Shown: one piece after another, positions 59,101 to 64,000 of the stretch
How the letters are laid out: every line of letters begins with the position of its first letter
Numbering within the stretch: position 1 is the stretch's first letter
Source of the DNA: Plantago major
Lineage: Eukaryota > Streptophyta > Magnoliopsida > Lamiales > Plantaginaceae
Direction: 5' to 3'
Assembly (NCBI GenBank): GCA_026545765.1
Contig: CM048839.1
Span: 24,428,566 to 24,492,565 of the forward strand
DNA: 64,000 nt
The notes under the pieces: generated by a model
What the model saw: the letters and a program-made list of their open reading frames with translations, nothing else
What the model was told of the DNA's origin: nothing
Databases searched by the model: none
Program-made: the position numbers and the translations under genes

Positions 59101-60010
59101 GGGATGAAGATTGTAGACCATAAGTGCAGGGAAAAAGGTCTTGAGACCAACTGCCCAATATGCTGTGACTTTTTATTCACGTCAAGTACAGCAGTCCGGG
59201 CTCTTCCATGTGGCCATTACATGCATTCTGCTTGCTTCCAGGTTAGGTTCTTCGTGTTTTCTGTTAGATTGCTCCTCCCTCCTGGTAATATGGACCATTT
59301 AGACGGTTAATAACTTTCCTTCCCCTCCTCTTTCTTGTACAGGCATATGCTTGCACACATTACATTTGTCCCATATGCAGCAAGTCCATGGGAGATATGT
59401 CGGTAAGATGATTGTTGTCTTCCTCTTGCTAGATGAAATTTAAATCACGACTTTGTGTCCATTATTTAACCGTATTAGCTTTAAGCCGCTAAACATTTAT
59501 GATTACACTTCATCGATTGCATTCACATTTTTATTTATAATTATAGCGCTACATTTTTTCTGCAATTCTACTCCACCTGCTTCCTCCTTTGATATGGAGT
59601 CGCTTTTGTGTTGAGTTGTTTTTCATGGTCACCAGTGTTCAAGAACATCTCATGCATTATTTCTATTCTTTTATATACTGCTAAAAGACTAAAAAGCTTT
59701 TACTAAACAGGTATACTTTGGCATGCTTGATGCGCTGATGGCTTCTGAAGTACTTCCAGAAGAATATAGGGACCGTTGTCAAGTGAGCATTATATTATAT
59801 TATACTACTACTACTGTAGTGTGTTCCCCTATCTTATTCACTCTTAAACACTCAATAAACTTTACTTTTGATGGACAGGATATATTATGCAACGACTGCG
59901 ATAAAAAAGGAACTGCATCGTTTCATTGGCTGTATCACAAGTGTGGTTTCTGCAGGTCATACAATACAAGAGTCATTAAGGTTGATAGAGAACCTACTTG
60001 CTCTACGTAG
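50157..60010 (+). CDS. BTS: BRUTUS-type hemerythrin/RING E3 ubiquitin ligase
   Basis: Fourteen exons, all GT-AG with agreeing phases: 50157-50441, 53124-53333, 54127-54321, 54407-54735, 55477-55699, 56270-56438, 56537-57751, 57908-58076, 58180-58401, 58486-58623, 59007-59241, 59343-59402, 59711-59782 and 59879-60010. Product 1217 residues, close to the Arabidopsis BTS length. Three hemerythrin domains carry ligand histidines: H46, H89, H116, H158; H296, H339, H361, H407; H637, H679, H708, H778/H779. Three hemerythrins point to BTS, since BTSL proteins have two. Then come a CHY zinc finger ([17 protein letters not shown]), a CTCHY finger, a RING (C1101, C1104, C1120, H1122, H1125, C1128, C1139, C1142) and a zinc ribbon (C1178, C1181, C1196, C1199). 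It binds iron and marks iron-response bHLH factors for degradation, mainly in the nucleus. No damage seen. Confidence 0.96.
50442..53123 (+). other. Large first intron of BTS
   Basis: 2682 bp, by far the longest intron of the gene. It includes a run of 19 G at 50843-50861. No transposon with clear ends was recognised in it, and the frames here are chance. Confidence 0.8.
50843..50861. repeat. Poly-G tract (19 G)
   Basis: Uninterrupted G run in BTS intron 1, preceded by GGTATATGTATAAGGA. It could form a G-quadruplex in DNA or RNA, or be partly a sequencing artefact. Confidence 0.9.
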
Positions 60011-60241
60011 ATTTTTTTTTTTTTTTTTTTTGAACGGATACTTTAGACGGACAGTGTTCATTTATCATGTGTAATACTTGGAACATCTTAGATCAAATTC
60101 CATGTACAAATTTTCCGAGCTGACTCCTATGCAACTGATTAGAAAGATCTTCTATACAGAATTTTCATTTTTTCTAACTCACTAGTTAATGGCCCGTCGA
60201 GCATGGTGACAAAAATCAAAATAAGAAATTAATAAATTGTA

Positions 60242-60482
60242 CTCGCTCCGTTGCAGTTTCATCTTCCCGCATTTCGTTTTAGATCGTTCCAACTTCATCT
60301 TCCCATCCCTTAAATGGAAAATCTCTCTCCTAATTTATACACTATCCCTCCTACTTTATTCACTATTTGTCATATTTTATTCACTATCTTTTCTACTTTA
60401 TGATTATCTCTCATACTTTATTCACTTTTCTCTTAAATCGTGTGTAAGGGCCCGCGGGAAGATAAAACCGGGACGGATGGAG
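60242..60482. mobile_element. Stowaway-like MITE
   Basis: The left end CTCGCTCCGTTGCAGTTTCA and, inverted, CTCCATCCGTCCCGGTTTTA match each other. The interior is rich in CTCCTACTTTATTCACTAT. Confidence 0.75.
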
Positions 60483-60484
60483 TC

Positions 60485-60525
60485 TATAACATGTCGAAGT
60501 TGAAATTATAACATGTCGAAGTTGA
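60485..60525. repeat. Short direct repeat
   Basis: TATAACATGTCGAAGTTGA occurs twice in a row between the two MITEs. Confidence 0.85.
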
Positions 60526-60621
60526 CAAACATATTAAAACTACAATGTGAGAAAATACCTTATGTAAACGCTTCAAACCTTCAACATTGCATCAGAAGTC
60601 ATCGATACATGTCACAATATA

Positions 60622-60856
60622 CTCCCTCCGTCCCAGTTTCATTTACCCGTATTCCATTTGGTCCATCCCAGACTCGATTACCCATTCCTTTAATATAAAA
60701 TCTCTCTCCTACTTTATTTAATATCTCTCATACTTTATTTATTATTTCTCCTACTTTATCTAATCTTTTTCCTACTTTATTACTATCTCTCCTTCTTTAT
60801 TCGATTTTTTCTTAAAATCATGTCCATCATGGTAATTGAAACCGGGACGGAGGAAG
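60622..60856. mobile_element. Stowaway-like MITE
   Basis: The ends CTCCCTCCGTCCCAGTTTCA and, inverted, CTTCCTCCGTCCCGGTTTCA are flanked by TA. Same family as its neighbour at 60242. Confidence 0.85.
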
Positions 60857-60904
60857 TATTAATTAGTGAGATTGAACTCTGACCTATAAAAAATGCATTT
60901 GGCA

Positions 60905-62390
60905 CTATAATAACTTTGTAATGTTTACACACATAAAAGATAAAATTAACTCAAAGTTTGTTGAACACTTCTTTGTAGACCACGTTTCTTGTCGTGTCAT
61001 ATGTATTACCCTCTTCGTCGCAATTAATACTTTCAATCCCATCTTGTTGGTAACTCTAGATAGAGAAACATATAAATGATCGTGGTTGAATACATGTGAA
61101 GGAAGGTAGAGACCGACGTGTGTGAGAGATTGTCTGTGACTCTTGTTATTGGTCATAGCAAAGCAGACAAATATGGAAAATTGTCTCGTCATATGGGCTC
61201 ATCATCATCCTCGGAATGAAAACATTTTGTCCCGCATTGATTAATGATGTGCTTCCCAAGATTATTAACTATTAGCCTTGTGCCGTTGCACAACTCAGAA
61301 GCTTGATCAATATTCCTCATAAGCATTATCATACACCGAACCTTCAGGACGATCCTACGGTGAGACAATCCAAAGCAATTAATGGTGTTGAGGAGTTCTA
61401 CTGTGTAAACCTCCTCGAGACGATTGTCAAAGTCATCTTTCCTAGCAATGTCATGCTCAAACATTCAACACTATTTCCGGGCATCTTCGACATGACGAAT
61501 TGATTTATCTCATCAACTATTTCATTTATAGGTGCCAGATTGACTCGATGAAAGTATTCTGGGTCAAGTGATGAATCGGCTAAATGCTCCAACAACGAAG
61601 GATATGTACTATCAACATTGTTTGAAATAGGATGACTTACATCTTGAATAAGTATATCTTCGGGGATCTTAATATCAACCTTGTCATCATTAGGTTCACC
61701 TGTAACACTATAATCGACTTGTAGTTTTCACTCAACAAATTCTTTCGTCTCATGAATCTCGGAAGATGATGAACCGAACATGTATATAGATACTGTATTA
61801 GTTACCTGTACGTAGTCTCATATTCTTTGTCAGCTGAAGCACCTCACATGCATCTCATATCCTATATGAGCATATACCGGCGTTCACAATATAATTCCTA
61901 CTTCCTTCTGAAATAACGGACATAATATGTTAGAAGTACTCGCCGAAGGCAATCACCACCCCACCAAAAATGGCTCATCTAGACATTGCATCACACCTCT
62001 CAAACTCCTATCAAGCGCTTCAAAACAATATGTCGGTTTATCATGGAAGCCTCGTCCCAAATAATAGCCTATCTCCTTAAGCAGTCTTGTGACCTCTAAA
62101 TCATGTCTGCGCTTACTGCATGCTGAGTCCTCGTGAATTTGCAATGGTATCCCGAATCTCGAATGCACCCCTAGGAAGAAGTAGTGATGCAATCCCACTG
62201 CATGCAACTGAAAGTACAATATCTCCTCTTGCCTTAAACTAGAGCACAACGATCTCCATATAAAGGTCTTTTTGGTCCCTCTGTAGCCGTATATGAAGAA
62301 CACTCCGCCATTTCGGCCATCAACAACATACATAATCTTCTCATACATGACATGCTGTTCATCAGTCAACCGTGAGTACAAACCATCGTA
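60905..62390 (-). pseudogene. Helitron (Pif1-like) helicase, decayed
   Basis: Minus-strand pieces in order: LTDEQHVMYEKI and GGVFFIYGYRGTKKTF near 62360-62260, a Walker A where the usual GGTGKT reads RGTKKT; HSRFGIPL near 62150; CFEALDRSLRGVM near 62000; LAPINEIVDEINQFVMSKMP near 61530; LMRNIDQASELCNGTRLIVN near 61310; and FAMTNNKSHRQSLTHVGLYL with LYVSLSRVT near 61140-61060. These are successive motifs of Helitron SF1B helicases. Frame changes, stops and the altered Walker A rule out activity. The Rep endonuclease part is not seen. Confidence 0.8.
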
Positions 62391-62559
62391 CTATGATCTC
62401 ATTGAAACTCTACCATAGCACATCTCATCAACAACTCTTTTGTATTTTTTTTTTATTGATTGTATTGATTAAATCAAGTGAAATGGGGATTTTGATATCT
62501 TTAATTTGTGAAACATTGAAATTTTTGTATTCGGAGATTCCGTTTGATATGTAAACTTA

Positions 62560-62808
62560 CTCCGTCCTGACCAATTTCATACATTTGAGTTATAGTGCAC
62601 TTTTAAGTAAAAAATTCGTAAAATAAATGATGGAATATAAAAAGTTGGTAAAATGTGTAATTTAAATTGTAAAGTATGTAAATTGTTTGTAAAAGTATTT
62701 TTTAATTATTTTTTAGGTGTGGATCAGGTTTTAACAATGTATAAAGTTTTATAAAAATACAAAAATGGTATATATGAAGTTCATCAGGGCGATGAGAGTA
62801 TTTAGCTT
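62560..62808. mobile_element. Stowaway-like MITE, decayed
   Basis: Left CTCCGTCCTGACCAATTTCA faces right TGAAGTTCATCAGGGCGATGAGAG. Borders approximate. Confidence 0.5.
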
Positions 62809-62809
62809 G

Positions 62810-63490
62810 ATTGACTCCCAAAATTAAAGTATTGAAATGTATTCTGGTCTAATTATTTAGAGTAGGATATTAGGAAGACGGTCTAATAAGAACGGTATAA
62901 ATAAAAATACGGACAAACATTAGAATTATTATCGAGTACTTATGTTGTTTTAATTCACTCTATTTAAGAAGATCAATATTTTTGTAATTTCTTAACAACA
63001 TCACTCACTCTCGGTTAATCTTAAATTATGTATATATACTATTCTACAACACAATTATTAAGAAGATCAATGTTTGTGTCAATCAATTAATTGAGCATTA
63101 TACAAATTGCAAGATTGATTAATTTTATTATTCCTCAATTACATACCATAAAAAGTGACAGATGACTCATGACTCATATTTAGATTGAGCTCAAATAACT
63201 TATGTGAATTCAAAAGGGAATGCTCAAAATCCTAATGTATCTCGAGGAACATCCCTCAAGTTAGTGAGCTAGACCATTAGCTTCACAGTTGGCAGGAAAC
63301 ACTTTTATTCCATCAAACTTATTCAATTTATATAACTTTAATATCTTGAATATAATCACCAGTTGTAGAAAGGGATGGTGTTGCAGAATGAATGTCATCA
63401 CTCCCATTCTTAATTCATCGTCACACATAACATCACATCACATAAAAAAAATCGTTTTTGGTAGAAGAACATGCAAAACTAAAGTCAGGT
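62810..63490. other. Intergenic, nothing recognised
   Basis: AT-rich. No supported gene. Confidence 0.4.
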
Positions 63491-63499
63491 GGAAGGACC

Positions 63500-63870
63500 C
63501 GAAACTCATCCATAGCGGCATCTCAACATCGCTAGCTTGTCTGCGCAGTTGTTGCTCTATCGATCAACTGAGTATTCCAATTTCCAAGGATAATGAATGA
63601 GGCGCTTGTAGACTTGTAGTCCTGAATAATATCCCCAGGCTGAGGACTTTCCATCGTGAGCTCGTCTCTAAGTAAGCGAATGACCATTTCGGAATCAATT
63701 CCAATCTCCAAATTTAGTGTTCGTGTTTCCCAGACATGGTCTAATCCACAACGGAAGGTTGTAGCTTCAGCAACACCAACCTCACAAAACGGTAAGGATT
63801 TCGAGAATCCCCAAATCCATTTTTCTATTTCATATCAGCAAAAGCCACATGCAACCAGAGCTTCTAGAGA
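63500..63870 (-). pseudogene. RNase H-like domain pseudogene
   Basis: The minus strand reads GLEALVACGFC, an in-frame stop, then GVAEATTFRCGLDHVWETRT, LNLEIGIDSEMVIRLLRDEL, TMESPQPGDIIQDYK and SFIILGNWNTQLIDRATTA. The pattern E-A-x(6)-L and IDSEMVI is the core of plant RNase H-like proteins, as found in LINE-derived or host single-domain copies. The final histidine region reads NTQLIDR rather than the usual N-VAH-LA. Stops and frame breaks mark it as dead. It may belong to the Helitron to its left, as a similar fragment precedes the Helitron end at 24079. Confidence 0.55.
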
Positions 63871-64000
63871 CCAGATTTGTCCCTTCATATGTGTTCAACG
63901 TTAGTCAACTATGATCTTGTGCACAATCCACGAATATTCTTATAACACCAACTGGCATAAACCTCGCCAATATAATCTCTTACCACCTTCTTCCCCATTA

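Larger units (their letters stand above)
60182..62400 (-). mobile_element. Helitron remnant with helicase, carrying two MITEs
   Basis: The minus-strand 3' end CTAG (60185-60182) is followed by T and preceded by a half-lost hairpin arm (CTCGACGGGC). Helicase pieces lie on the same strand from about 62381 to 60905. Two Stowaway-like MITEs (60242-60482, 60622-60856) sit between terminus and helicase. The 5' end was not found, so the true length is larger or the element is truncated. Confidence 0.7.

Noticed and set aside
1-64000. CRISPR arrays, operons or phage-like modules
   Set aside because: Spliced genes and plant transposons throughout; no regular spacer array or bacterial-type gene packing.

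Overview
This is a stretch of plant nuclear genome, most likely from a eudicot (possibly an asterid; the species is not resolved). The evidence is multi-exon genes with GT-AG introns, plant-only gene families (BRUTUS-type hemerythrin E3 ligase, DUF266/GT14 glycosyltransferases, F-box protein, mitochondrial glycine-rich RNA-binding protein) and a dense cover of plant transposons. Intergenic DNA is AT-rich. No tRNA, rRNA, CRISPR array or bacterial-type operon was seen.

Layout. 0-13 kb: two tandem GT14 glycosyltransferase genes on the minus strand. The first runs off the left edge; the second is complete (11478-12823). They are separated by about 10 kb of repeats and MITEs. 13.4-20.2 kb: a complete 12-exon minus-strand gene for a LACTB2-like metallo-beta-lactamase-fold protein with a predicted C-terminal membrane anchor. 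A Harbinger-type element (20348-21697) lies just upstream of its start codon. 21.7-32 kb is transposon-rich. It holds Helitron ends and helicase remnants, a decayed Harbinger gene, a truncated copy of a glycine-rich RNA-binding protein gene, a solo LTR, and a Mutator-like element with long terminal inverted repeats and a 10-bp target duplication. 32.2-38.5 kb: an F-box gene split by a 5.2-kb Ty1/copia retrotransposon. 41.1-44.6 kb: a nearly full-length PIF/Harbinger transposon with a decayed transposase gene and a convergent Myb/SANT-like gene that is itself split by a hAT-type MITE. 45-49.9 kb: gene-poor, with nested Stowaway-like MITEs. 50.2-60.0 kb: a complete 14-exon BRUTUS (BTS) gene. 60.2-64 kb: a minus-strand Helitron remnant carrying helicase pieces and two MITEs, then an RNase H-like pseudogene.

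Function. The intact genes look like independent housekeeping or regulatory loci rather than a cluster. BTS is an iron-binding E3 ligase that limits the iron-deficiency response. The LACTB2-like protein is a putative membrane-anchored hydrolase or nuclease. The GT14 pair are Golgi-type sugar transferases. I found no convincing undescribed multi-gene system. The unusual content is the layered transposon history: elements inside elements, elements at promoters, a gene fragment cut off beside a Harbinger end, and two related Harbinger elements that share a promoter-like segment.
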